8,600 nt of DNA from Desulfobacterales bacterium (GCA_029939875.1 JAOZSC010000083.1:1-8600), one strand, 5' to 3'; shown: positions 1 through 5,816, numbered from the stretch's first letter. Translations and numbers: made by a program. Notes: generated by a model not told the origin, from the sequence alone.

Positions 1-1
1 A

Positions 2-112
2 TTCGAAAATACCCCTACTGTTCTCCCCCTGACAATTGCTCCCGGCGTTTCACAATCTGCAGAAACCTACCTGGAGCCGGTAATTTTCGAATTAAACCCG
101 AATGTATTGTGA
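2..112 (+). CDS. Possible 3' end of an upstream gene (partial, unrecognised)
   Basis: An open frame runs in from the left edge for 36 codons and stops at the TGA at 110-112. Its peptide ends in YLEPVIFELNPNVL. It has ordinary amino-acid composition and no cysteine or basic bias, so it could be the C-terminus of a real protein, but I recognise no family. Frame 1 is also open across the same stretch (to about 140) but gives a less protein-like sequence. A 7-bp hairpin (97-103 with 124-130) overlaps the stop. The start and most of the gene would lie outside the window, so the call rests on composition only. Confidence 0.3.
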   Translation, partial: FENTPTVLPLTIAPGVSQSAETYLEPVIFELNPNVL

Positions 113-161
113 GTGAATTTGCAATTCGGGTCCTCTGATACATAGCAATAATCGGAAAATG

Positions 162-205
162 GTTGCCCATCGCATACCGGCAACTTTCTGCTTTTCCCCC
201 TTTTT
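162..205 (+). terminator. Weak terminator-like hairpin with pyrimidine tail
   Basis: GTTGCC (162-167) pairs with GGCAAC (179-184) around an 11-nt loop. A pyrimidine-rich tail follows, ending in five T (201-205). The T run is not directly attached to the stem, so this is at best a weak intrinsic terminator for a transcript entering from the left. The rest of the 113-321 gap is AT-rich near 235-270, as expected for a promoter of the kinase gene, but I could not identify a convincing -35/-10 pair. Confidence 0.22.
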
Positions 206-321
206 AGATGAGGTGAAAGCGTGGCCGTAAAGGCTCTAATATTTTTTTATGAACCCAATAAAATAAAAAGTCAACCCCAAAATGCCTAAACATGGGTGAG
301 CCCTGGGGGCAAAATCAAAAA

Positions 322-1254
322 ATGAACAACATTGATGTGGTGGTCATCGGGCGCAGCTGCCTGGATTATATTGCCGTTGTCGACAAATTTCCGATGGAAA
401 ATCAAAAGGTTGCCCTTAAATTTCGCCTGACCGAAGGCGGCGGCCAGGGCGGGACAGCTTCCTGCTGCATATCACGACTGGGCGGAAAGGTGGCCTACGT
501 CGGCAGGATCGGAGACGACGAGGAAGGCCGTTTTTGTTTAAAACGGCTGACCGACTTTAGAGTCGACACCCAATTTGTTGATATTGTCAAAAACGGCAAA
601 ACACCGGTGGCCTATGTCTTTGTCACCACCAACGGTGGTGAGCGGACCATCATATATGAGCGCAACGCATTGCCCGCAATAACCCTTGAAGATTGGCTGG
701 CAGACCTGGTACGGCGGGGCGAAATTGTTTTGCTGGACCCGGAAGTCACTTACCTGGGTGGGCCGTTGAAAACCGCGACCGCCGGCAGAATCAAAATTGT
801 TTATGATGCTGAAAGATGGCGCCAGGGAATAGAAACGATCATGGAAACAGCCGATTTTTTTATCCCATCATCAGAATTTCTGGATTCAAAAGCACTGAAT
901 TTCGGTAATATATCGCTTGAGCAGAAAATCATCAATTTAAGCCACCGGGTACACGGTCAGCTGATCGTCACCCACGGTGAAAACGGAGTCTATTATGTGT
1001 CAGAAAAAAAACTCTATCACGTGGCCGCTCCGCAAGTGAAAGCCATCGATACCATCGGCGCCGGAGATAATTTTCACGGGGCCTTTGCCCTGGCACTGAA
1101 AAAAGGGGATAACCTGGCCCAGGCGGTCAAATTTTCGGTGGCTGTCGCTTCGTTGTCCTGCCGGCAGTACGGCGGGCGCGAGGGGGTGCCGACCTGGGAT
1201 CAGGCCCAGGCGATGGCCGCCACATTAACCGCAACGGTCGTCTCAACGCTCTGA
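322..1254 (+). CDS. PfkB-family carbohydrate kinase (ribokinase fold)
   Basis: A 310-residue cytoplasmic ATP-dependent sugar or nucleoside kinase, the usual length for ribokinase. The N-terminal beta strand MNNIDVVVIGRSCLD begins the fold. The sugar-binding glycine-rich stretch EGGGQGGTAS is at residues 38-47, GRIGDDEEGR at 61-70, and the PfkB signature DTIGAGDNFHGAF at 243-255, with D249 as the expected catalytic base and GAGD as the anion hole. The segment after DPEVTYLGG (139-147) looks a few residues shorter than in typical family members. Substrate is not determinable; fructose, ribose, heptose or adenosine-type sugars are all possible. I start at ATG 322 because it begins right at the conserved strand and has a G-run (305-309) upstream. 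An in-frame ATG at 292 would add ten polar residues and has no Shine-Dalgarno sequence. It is followed 95 bp later by a GT9 gene on the same strand. A heptose-phosphate kinase role is tempting from that context but is inference. Confidence 0.9.
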   Translation: MNNIDVVVIGRSCLDYIAVVDKFPMENQKVALKFRLTEGGGQGGTASCCISRLGGKVAYVGRIGDDEEGRFCLKRLTDFRVDTQFVDIVKNGKTPVAYVFVTTNGGERTIIYERNALPAITLEDWLADLVRRGEIVLLDPEVTYLGGPLKTATAGRIKIVYDAERWRQGIETIMETADFFIPSSEFLDSKALNFGNISLEQKIINLSHRVHGQLIVTHGENGVYYVSEKKLYHVAAPQVKAIDTIGAGDNFHGAFALALKKGDNLAQAVKFSVAVASLSCRQYGGREGVPTWDQAQAMAATLTATVVSTL

Positions 1255-1349
1255 AAAAAGTGAAGACTTGAAGCCAATCGAAGGTGCGAAGTTTGAGTGT
1301 CTATTTTCCAAACCCGATAACATCAAAACGCCTATTTTAGGACCCCAAA

Positions 1350-2309
1350 ATGCCGGTTCCCAAACTGCTCATCATCCACCAGGGAGCCCTGGGGGATTTC
1401 ATCCTGACTTTTCCGGCCATCGCCCGGCTGCAGGCACACACGGATTGTATCGATGTGCTGTGCCAGGGTCGACTGGGAAGACTGGCGCAATCCCTGGGGC
1501 TTGCTAACAACGCACACCCGCTGGAAGCCGCCCGTTTTGCATCGCTTTTTTCCCACCAAACCGATGCCCGGACCGATGCCCTGCTGGCGACCTATGGCGA
1601 TATCGTTTTATTTTCGTTGTCCGGTGCACTGGAACAATCCGTCAATCGGCTTTGCGTCCAACCCGTATGCCGTATTCCTCCAAGGCCACCGGCCGGTATC
1701 CGTATCCATCTGGCGCAATTTGTACTGGAAAAACTGGTCCGCTGCGGACGCATCGACGAGGTGGATGCCGACCCCACAAACACCTGGGCACCGAAGCGCA
1801 AGGCGGCACCGGAAATCCCTGCTAAAATCCTGCTGCATCCCGGTGCCGGAAGTATGCGCAAGCGCTGGCCGGTTTCACATTTTCTTGATGTGGCCACCCG
1901 GTTAGCCGCCGACGGGCTGACCCCGGAGTTTATCCTGGGGCCGGCCGAAACAGATCTTGTGCCGGCCCTGCAACATGTGAACCGACCGGTGCACACACTG
2001 GAGGACCTGCAGGACCTGGTTGTCCTGTTACAGTCGGCCGGCGGGTACATCGGCAACGATTCCGGTGCCAGCCACCTGGCGGCTTTTCTGGGGTTGCCGT
2101 CGGTGGTAATTTTCGGCCCGACCGATCCCGTCCGCTGGGCTCCGGTGGGCCGACGGGTGAAAATCGTGCGCCCCGCACTGCAATGCCGCCCGTGCTTTGA
2201 AACCGAAACAACCAACTGTGATACTCCAGAATGCCTGGAGCAGACTATCCCTCGACAGGTTATTGAGGCTTTTTACACGCTATATAGGGAGAAAAATCGT
2301 GGAACTTGA
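1350..2309 (+). CDS. Glycosyltransferase family 9 protein (heptosyltransferase-like)
   Basis: A 319-residue GT-B fold enzyme resembling ADP-heptose:LPS heptosyltransferases (WaaC/WaaF/WaaQ group), which act on the cytoplasmic face of the inner membrane. Visible marks: the N-terminal acceptor loop QGALGDFILTFPAI (11-24), the inter-domain motif LLHPGAGSMRKRWP (161-174), the donor-binding motif YIGNDSGASHLAAFLGLP (233-250), then FGPTDPVRWAP (255-265). The C-terminal Cys set C279-x2-C282, C290 and C295 is characteristic of the family's C-terminus. The start ATG 1350 has AGGA at 1339-1342, 7 nt upstream. The donor sugar cannot be assigned; GT9 members also make non-heptose linkages. The middle region (residues 85-150) is divergent. 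Its stop codon lies inside the start region of the next gene, which implies cotranscription and translational coupling. Confidence 0.9.
   Translation: MPVPKLLIIHQGALGDFILTFPAIARLQAHTDCIDVLCQGRLGRLAQSLGLANNAHPLEAARFASLFSHQTDARTDALLATYGDIVLFSLSGALEQSVNRLCVQPVCRIPPRPPAGIRIHLAQFVLEKLVRCGRIDEVDADPTNTWAPKRKAAPEIPAKILLHPGAGSMRKRWPVSHFLDVATRLAADGLTPEFILGPAETDLVPALQHVNRPVHTLEDLQDLVVLLQSAGGYIGNDSGASHLAAFLGLPSVVIFGPTDPVRWAPVGRRVKIVRPALQCRPCFETETTNCDTPECLEQTIPRQVIEAFYTLYREKNRGT
2286..2301 (+). promoter_or_regulatory. RBS that fixes a GTG start inside the GT9 gene end
   Basis: AGGGAGA (2286-2292) sits 6 nt before GTG at 2299-2301. This supports translation of the cysteine-cluster gene from GTG rather than from the in-frame TTG at 2197, which has no visible Shine-Dalgarno sequence and would make an unlikely 113-bp overlap. 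With the GTG start the two genes overlap by 11 nt, a layout typical of translational coupling. Confidence 0.65.
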
Positions 2310-2982
2310 AAAAAAACTGACCGCGCTGGACCGGATTTATAAAATTTACGACGAATTTAGCGCCGGACTGGATGTGGCCTGCGAAAAAACCTGCACCCAC
2401 TGCTGCACCACCAACGTAACGCTGACCACACTGGAAGGCTATAAAATCGTGGATCAGCTCACCGCTGTCGGAAAACTGGGCATCATTGACCGGCTCACCG
2501 ATCTGCCCCATCTGAAGCGCTATCAACCCCGGGTAAGCATCAACCGGCTGGCCGAACTGGTTGCGGCCGACGCCAAAGTGCCGCCGGAAAATCCTGCCGA
2601 AACGTGGGGCCCGTGCCCCCTGCTTAAAGATGAGCTGTGCGCCATTTACGACCAGCGCCCTTTTGGCTGCCGCTGTTTTGTTTCCCGCCAAAACTGCGCC
2701 GCAACCGGATTCGCGGACATCGATGATTTTACAGCCTCGGTGAACACGGTGTTTCTGCAGATCATCGAGCACGTGGATCGCGAGGGATGCTCGGGCAACC
2801 TGATCGATCTCCTGCCGGTCATGTCATCGGATAACAGCCAACGCGCCTATGCAAAAGATGAATTGAAATGCGAGGATAGCGGTTTAATTGTCAACTGGCA
2901 GTTAAAAGTGCTGATGATCCCTCCCGAGCATCGCACGCAGATTGAACCAATTCTGGAGCAGCTGCGACAAATAAAAATCTAA
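2299..2982 (+). CDS. YkgJ-family cysteine cluster protein (putative Zn/Fe-chelating)
   Basis: A 227-residue soluble protein of the CxxxCxxCC family (YkgJ/UPF0153, putative zinc- or iron-chelating domain). The diagnostic C28-x3-C32-x2-C35-C36 is followed by TNVTLTTLEGYKI. The second half carries CPLLKDELCAIYDQRPFGCRCF with C106, C114, C124 and C126, plus C133. These eight or nine cysteines are the expected metal or Fe-S ligands. The family usually has a C-terminal Cys set of just this form, including the 'C-IY--RP--CR' phrase. The biochemical role is not established; Fe-S oxidoreductase annotations of the family are predictions. The protein is longer than minimal YkgJ proteins (about 110 residues) because of a helical N-terminus and about 75 extra C-terminal residues (153-227). 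It overlaps the GT9 gene by 11 nt, so probably the last gene of that operon. Confidence 0.85.
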   Translation: MELEKKLTALDRIYKIYDEFSAGLDVACEKTCTHCCTTNVTLTTLEGYKIVDQLTAVGKLGIIDRLTDLPHLKRYQPRVSINRLAELVAADAKVPPENPAETWGPCPLLKDELCAIYDQRPFGCRCFVSRQNCAATGFADIDDFTASVNTVFLQIIEHVDREGCSGNLIDLLPVMSSDNSQRAYAKDELKCEDSGLIVNWQLKVLMIPPEHRTQIEPILEQLRQIKI

Positions 2983-3024
2983 GCTCATCGGTTAAGATAT
3001 AGGCTGCGCCGGACCGTCACCCAG

Positions 3025-4353
3025 CTACTGGACCTGAAAAAACGACTCCTCGTACTCGGGCTTATCCTGGTAGCGGCTCATGTAAAAGCCCGGCAGCTGT
3101 TCAATATTTTCGAATAGTTTTGGATCGGCATCGATGCCGGCTTTGTGCAGGGCCTTGAGCATGTCTTCGGGTTTGGGAGGACAGCCCTTGACGGCAATCA
3201 TCTCCTGGATGTCCGGGTTGTCTTTATGGGCCTGGTAAATACATTTGCCCATCAAAATGGTCTTTTTCCGGCCAGGGGTGGGCATCATGCTCTTGCCGGT
3301 GAGAATCTCCACATCATCAAAGGGCTTGCCTTTCCACGCAAACCGGATGGCTGACAGCATCAGGCCGTTGACCGCCGAACAGTACGTGCACATGGAAAGA
3401 TCGTACTTGCGGTAAAAAACCCCCTTGATACCCTGCTTCACCAGCGGGGCCGGTAAAATGGCTTCCGGGGTTTCAGTGTAACTGAAATCATATTCATGGG
3501 GCTGGGCCACATCCTCTATGGATTCACCCACCACGTCTATATCCGAAAAATCCCGGGGGCGGCCGTGGTGCTCGGCAGCGTGCAGGATATAGGGCACCTG
3601 CTGCGGGGCATAGCCTATAATTTTAGCGCCGACCATGTCGGCCGCCAATACATCGGCCGAAGCCACCAGAAGATTGGTGCGGCGCAGTTTGCCGTCCGAC
3701 CCCGGTCCCCGCTCATTGGAGTAAATCCCGTCGATCAGGGTAAACATCGGTGGCATTTTGTCCGCCAGCCGGGACACCCAGAAATGCAGATCTTTTCCCG
3801 GCGTCATGTTGTGGCATTTTTTGCGCGAGGCAATATCTATCAGGCCCTTCAAGTTTTTAATCCCCAGGCTGACCACTGTTTGATTATGGGCTTTCATTAC
3901 CGGCAAGTCCACCACGAAATCACTTTCCAGGACATCGGCGTTGAACCGCAAGACCATATCGTCACCCAGATCCACCTTTTTAAACGGACGCTCGAAAACG
4001 TTCACATACTCAACGCCGTAACGCTGTCTTAATTTTCCGTAGCCCAGGCTTTCAAAGGCATGGGCCGGTGTGGCGGTGTCCCGGGGATCCAGGGTGACCA
4101 TGCCCTCGCCAATGGTAATATCATCAATACCGCGTTCTTTCAGAAGGACAACCATGTCTTCCACCACTCTGGAAGTCGTGATGACTCCCCACTTGGGAAA
4201 TGGCACGGCTTTTGTCCAGAAAACGACGTTGGGTTTGATAAACACCCTGGCTTTTGTGGGCAGGTGGTCCAGACCGCGGGACATTTCAACGGCTTTGCGG
4301 ACGGACTCCGCCGGTTTTTCATAACGAACAATGGCAACCCGATTTTTGCTCAT
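3025..4353 (-). CDS. DUF362 domain-containing protein
   Basis: A 442-residue protein of the DUF362 family. Family marks: RVAIVRYEK at the N-terminus (5-13), VFIKPN (37-42), VVEDMVVLLKERGIDDITIGEG (63-84), DFVVDLPVMKAHNQTVVSLGIKNLKG (145-170), LIDGIYSNERGPGS (207-219) and ASADVLAADMVGAKIIGY (231-248). The C-terminal 120 residues carry four spaced cysteines: C322-x2-C325 in MCTYCSAVNG, C371 in MGKCIYQAHKD, and C391 in VKGCPPKPEDML. No classical 2[4Fe-4S] ferredoxin domain is seen, unlike some DUF362 proteins. No signal peptide, so cytoplasmic. Function is unknown. The start is well fixed: ATG at 4353 has AGGAGGAG (complement of 4358-4365) just upstream. It lies 218 bp downstream of the amidohydrolase gene on the same strand and converges with the kinase-GT9-YkgJ cluster, 42 bp from the YkgJ stop. 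Confidence 0.9.
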   Translation of the reverse strand: MSKNRVAIVRYEKPAESVRKAVEMSRGLDHLPTKARVFIKPNVVFWTKAVPFPKWGVITTSRVVEDMVVLLKERGIDDITIGEGMVTLDPRDTATPAHAFESLGYGKLRQRYGVEYVNVFERPFKKVDLGDDMVLRFNADVLESDFVVDLPVMKAHNQTVVSLGIKNLKGLIDIASRKKCHNMTPGKDLHFWVSRLADKMPPMFTLIDGIYSNERGPGSDGKLRRTNLLVASADVLAADMVGAKIIGYAPQQVPYILHAAEHHGRPRDFSDIDVVGESIEDVAQPHEYDFSYTETPEAILPAPLVKQGIKGVFYRKYDLSMCTYCSAVNGLMLSAIRFAWKGKPFDDVEILTGKSMMPTPGRKKTILMGKCIYQAHKDNPDIQEMIAVKGCPPKPEDMLKALHKAGIDADPKLFENIEQLPGFYMSRYQDKPEYEESFFQVQ

Positions 4354-4383
4354 ACAACTCCTCCTCGCTAAGTACGCAATTTT

Positions 4384-4389
4384 ATAATA
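4384..4389 (-). promoter_or_regulatory. Possible -10 box for the DUF362 gene
   Basis: On the minus strand TATTAT (complement of 4384-4389) lies about 30 bp before the ATG at 4353, in AT-rich DNA, giving a 5' leader of roughly 24 nt. The -35 position at 16-18 bp spacing (around AACTTG) is a poor match to TTGACA, so this is tentative. If real, the DUF362 gene need not depend on readthrough from the amidohydrolase gene. Confidence 0.25.
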
Positions 4390-4423
4390 CAGTTATGCAG
4401 AAAGCCCAAGTTAAACTGTTTGA

Positions 4424-4495
4424 ACCACGAAGGGCACGAAGAGGGGCTGTCAATAGATTCTATCCTTCCTTCGTGATCTTCGTGTTCTTCGTGGT
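4424..4495. repeat. Inverted CTTCGTG nonamer repeat
   Basis: The left arm at 4424-4441 is two nonamers, ACCACGAAG and GGCACGAAG. The right arm is three tandem nonamers: CTTCGTGAT (4469-4477), CTTCGTGTT (4478-4486) and CTTCGTGGT (4487-4495). The outer 18 bases of the arms (4424-4441 and 4478-4495) are complementary at 16 of 18 positions, so transcripts of either strand can form a long hairpin around a 36-nt loop. Such ACCACGAAG/CTTCGTGGT units are dispersed intergenic repeats in many environmental bacterial genomes, including Desulfobacterota (from memory). Here it fills the gap between two minus-strand genes. It may end or stabilise the amidohydrolase transcript, but it has no T run. Confidence 0.85.
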
Positions 4496-4571
4496 GAGAT
4501 AACCATTCGAATCTGTTCAACTGGAACTTTGCAGATAACCACCGATAGCGAAAGTCCGGAAAAAACTTTCT

Positions 4572-5426
4572 TTAAGGCCGATCCGATATTTGCCGCAACA
4601 AGGCAGCGCTATTGCCCCCGCAGATGGCCTTTTTGTCATCTTGTGACAATCCGGCCGCATCCATTTCCTTGAAATATCGCTGTGGCGCCAGGAGTGGATA
4701 GTCACTGCCGAATAAAATTTTTTCGGCACCGACAAGCTCAACGGCTGTTTTGTATACAGCGGGATCATAAAGATAAGGGGAAGCCGCCGTGTCGAAAAAA
4801 ACATTTTTAAGTTTTTGGCGAACCTCTTTTTTCAACAAACTGAAGAAAAAAATACCGCCGCCCCAATGGGCCAAAATAATGGTGTTTTCGGAAAATTGTC
4901 CGACCAGGTCATAAATCTGGGCAAGGGTGTTCGGCGTCTTTCCGGGATAACGGTGGCCCACCGGCTCATTGGTGTGGATCAATACCGGCGCATGGTGTTG
5001 CCGGCAAATTTCCATGACCGGTTCCATGCGGTTGATGGCCTCAGGTTCAAGACCCGTTTCATAAAAAGCCAGTTCCCCGATGCCGGACAGGCCGCCGTTC
5101 AGGCATCGATCGGTTTCCTCAGCGGCATGACTGCCAGAGGGTTCAAAACAGCCCAGGCCCACAAAGCGATCCGGGTACCGGGCCACAACCTCCATGATGT
5201 AATCATTGTTGCGTTTAACCGTTTCGGGGTTTTTCCAGGGAAATCCGAAAACAACGGATTTGTCCACCCCGTTTTCATCCATGGCCTCCAGCAGTTGTCC
5301 GGCGCCGACAAGTCTGGATTTTGAAGATCGGTAAAGCAGTTCGAAAGCCGGTTCAGAAGGAAAAAAATTTTCCCTGCTCCGGCGAATCTCTGATGGAAAA
5401 ATATGGGTATGAAAATCAATGATCAT
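4572..5426 (-). CDS. Amidohydrolase family 2 metal-dependent hydrolase
   Basis: A 284-residue TIM-barrel enzyme of the amidohydrolase-2 group (relatives of ACMSD and gamma-resorcylate decarboxylase). The metal-binding motif D-F-H-T-H is at residues 4-8 right after the start. The later ligands are all visible: GIGELAFY with E118, PVLIHTNEP with H151, IILAHWGGG with H187, and ILFGSDYPL with D242. LLEAMDENGVDKSVVFGFPWKNPE (45-68) and YPDRFVGLGCFEP (84-96) are also typical. The protein is expected in the cytosol with a mononuclear metal; hydrolase versus decarboxylase activity and substrate cannot be told from sequence. I start at ATG 5426 because the barrel's first strand begins there and GAGGG lies 7 nt upstream. 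An in-frame TTG at 5546 would add forty residues unlike the family. About 150 bp upstream lies a minus-strand terminator and, beyond it, a sigma-54-like promoter, so its expression may be attenuated. Confidence 0.9.
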   Translation of the reverse strand: MIIDFHTHIFPSEIRRSRENFFPSEPAFELLYRSSKSRLVGAGQLLEAMDENGVDKSVVFGFPWKNPETVKRNNDYIMEVVARYPDRFVGLGCFEPSGSHAAEETDRCLNGGLSGIGELAFYETGLEPEAINRMEPVMEICRQHHAPVLIHTNEPVGHRYPGKTPNTLAQIYDLVGQFSENTIILAHWGGGIFFFSLLKKEVRQKLKNVFFDTAASPYLYDPAVYKTAVELVGAEKILFGSDYPLLAPQRYFKEMDAAGLSQDDKKAICGGNSAALLRQISDRP

Positions 5427-5577
5427 TGGATGACCCTCATGGATTTTGCCTGTTTGGTTGTGCGGAGTCAAAGCTGTGCTTTTCCGCAGATTGTAAGCAA
5501 ACCCCGACTCGTAAGCCGTCAACATCGGGCCGGATGTTTTTTCCAATCCTTACGCCCGAAACGAATGGCTGGCAAGC

Positions 5578-5617
5578 AAAAAAAAACGACTAACTGGAGT
5601 TTTTCCAATTAGTCGTT
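5578..5617 (-). terminator. Strong intrinsic terminator, minus strand
   Basis: AACGACTAA (5585-5593) is complementary to TTAGTCGTT (5609-5617), and TGGA (5595-5598) to TCCA (5604-5607), around a 5-nt loop. The only non-Watson-Crick pair is 5594/5608. In a minus-strand RNA it is a U-G wobble; in a plus-strand RNA it is a C-A mismatch. Hence the 14-bp stem is unbroken only when transcribed from the minus strand, where it is followed by an uninterrupted run of nine U (5586 down to 5578, the first two in the stem). Both facts point to minus-strand termination. No minus-strand protein gene lies directly upstream, so it ends either a small RNA or an attenuated leader of the amidohydrolase gene. Confidence 0.7.
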
Positions 5618-5626
5618 AAGGAGGAG
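5618..5626 (+). promoter_or_regulatory. Near-perfect Shine-Dalgarno sequence
   Basis: AAGGAGGAG directly follows the hairpin at 5585-5617 and lies 5 nt before ATG 5632. It is the best reason to think the 27-codon ORF is translated. It can instead be read from the other strand as the CU-rich, anti-Shine-Dalgarno seed of the candidate small RNA, in which case the plus-strand RBS would be a by-product. Confidence 0.45.
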
Positions 5627-5631
5627 AACAG

Positions 5632-5715
5632 ATGAAGAAATTATTAGGCTGTCTTTCGTTATTGCAAATCGCTTGCCAAACACCAGCAGAAAATGAGAAA
5701 ATAGGCATAAAATAA
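5632..5715 (+). CDS. Small hydrophobic ORF, 27 residues (leader-, toxin- or remnant-like)
   Basis: The peptide starts MKKLLGCLSLLQIACQTP and ends ENEKIGIK: a short basic N-terminus, about 12 hydrophobic residues with two cysteines, then a polar tail. It looks like a small membrane peptide or a signal peptide cut off early. The QIAC site is a poor lipobox because Q is at -3. The start has an excellent RBS. The stop (5713-5715) lies in a perfect 6-bp hairpin (5712-5717 with 5723-5728). No plus-strand promoter is evident upstream. A minus-strand sigma-54 promoter lies within the ORF, so only one reading may be functional. Possible roles: toxin of a type I pair, leader peptide, decayed lipoprotein gene, or chance ORF. 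Confidence 0.35.
   Translation: MKKLLGCLSLLQIACQTPAENEKIGIK
5663..5678 (-). promoter_or_regulatory. Sigma-54 (-24/-12) promoter, near consensus
   Basis: On the minus strand the sequence reads TGGCAAGCGATTTGCA. Against the RpoN consensus TGGCACGNNNNTTGCW it matches 11 of 12 specified positions (only C6 is A), with exactly 10 bp between the invariant GG and GC. The predicted start is near 5652. Two identical palindromes lie upstream in the minus-strand sense, centred about 175 and 250 bp before the start, a normal range for activator (bEBP) sites. Downstream comes the terminator at 5617-5578 and then the amidohydrolase gene at 5426. The overlap with a possible plus-strand ORF lowers certainty. 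Confidence 0.5.
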
Positions 5716-5816
5716 CGTATTTCGTTATATTTCAAGTATATATCCTTAAGATATTTTTTTTACCGCAGCCGCCTGTACTCCGGGTAGACCCTGATTGCAG
5801 GATGCTCAGAGGCCCT

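Larger units (their letters stand above)
5578..5652 (-). ncRNA. Candidate sigma-54-dependent small RNA, about 75 nt
   Basis: A start at about 5652 is expected 12 nt after the GC element of the sigma-54-like promoter at 5663-5678, and the base there is A. Transcription would end in the U run at 5578. The first roughly 35 nt show no obvious stem and include UCUCCUCCUU, an anti-Shine-Dalgarno stretch (complement of 5618-5627). The last 40 nt are the terminator hairpin. Open seed plus terminator is the usual form of trans- or antisense-acting sRNAs, and sigma-54-driven sRNAs are known (Qrr, GlmY, CrcZ). It would be fully complementary to the RBS and first seven codons of the plus-strand ORF at 5632. 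I match it to no known RNA family. Readthrough into the amidohydrolase gene is the alternative. Confidence 0.35.

Noticed and set aside
15..170. Minus-strand 51-codon frame ending REQLSGGEQ, like an ABC-transporter signature
   Set aside because: The motif is at the very C-terminus with no Walker B or D-loop after it and no Walker A before it; a chance match.
205..250. Riboswitch- or terminator-like GGCC-GTAAA-GGCT followed by seven T before the kinase gene
   Set aside because: The stem is only 3-4 bp and the sequence does not match a riboswitch core I know, including the GEMM/c-di-GMP pattern.
1592..2215. A 207-codon minus-strand open frame
   Set aside because: Antisense to the GT9 gene, Arg/Ser/Pro-rich, no family marks.
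3496..4032. A 178-codon plus-strand open frame
   Set aside because: Antisense to the well-supported DUF362 gene; no domain or RBS evidence.
4254..4502. Plus-strand 82-codon frame ending FVIFVFFVVR
   Set aside because: Its C-terminus is the translated CTTCGTG nonamer repeat and its N-terminus is antisense to the DUF362 gene.
4815..5324. A 169-codon plus-strand open frame
   Set aside because: Antisense to the amidohydrolase gene whose metal ligands are all intact.
5403..5612. Plus-strand 69-codon frame
   Set aside because: Overlaps the amidohydrolase start antisense, has no RBS, and ends inside the terminator hairpin.
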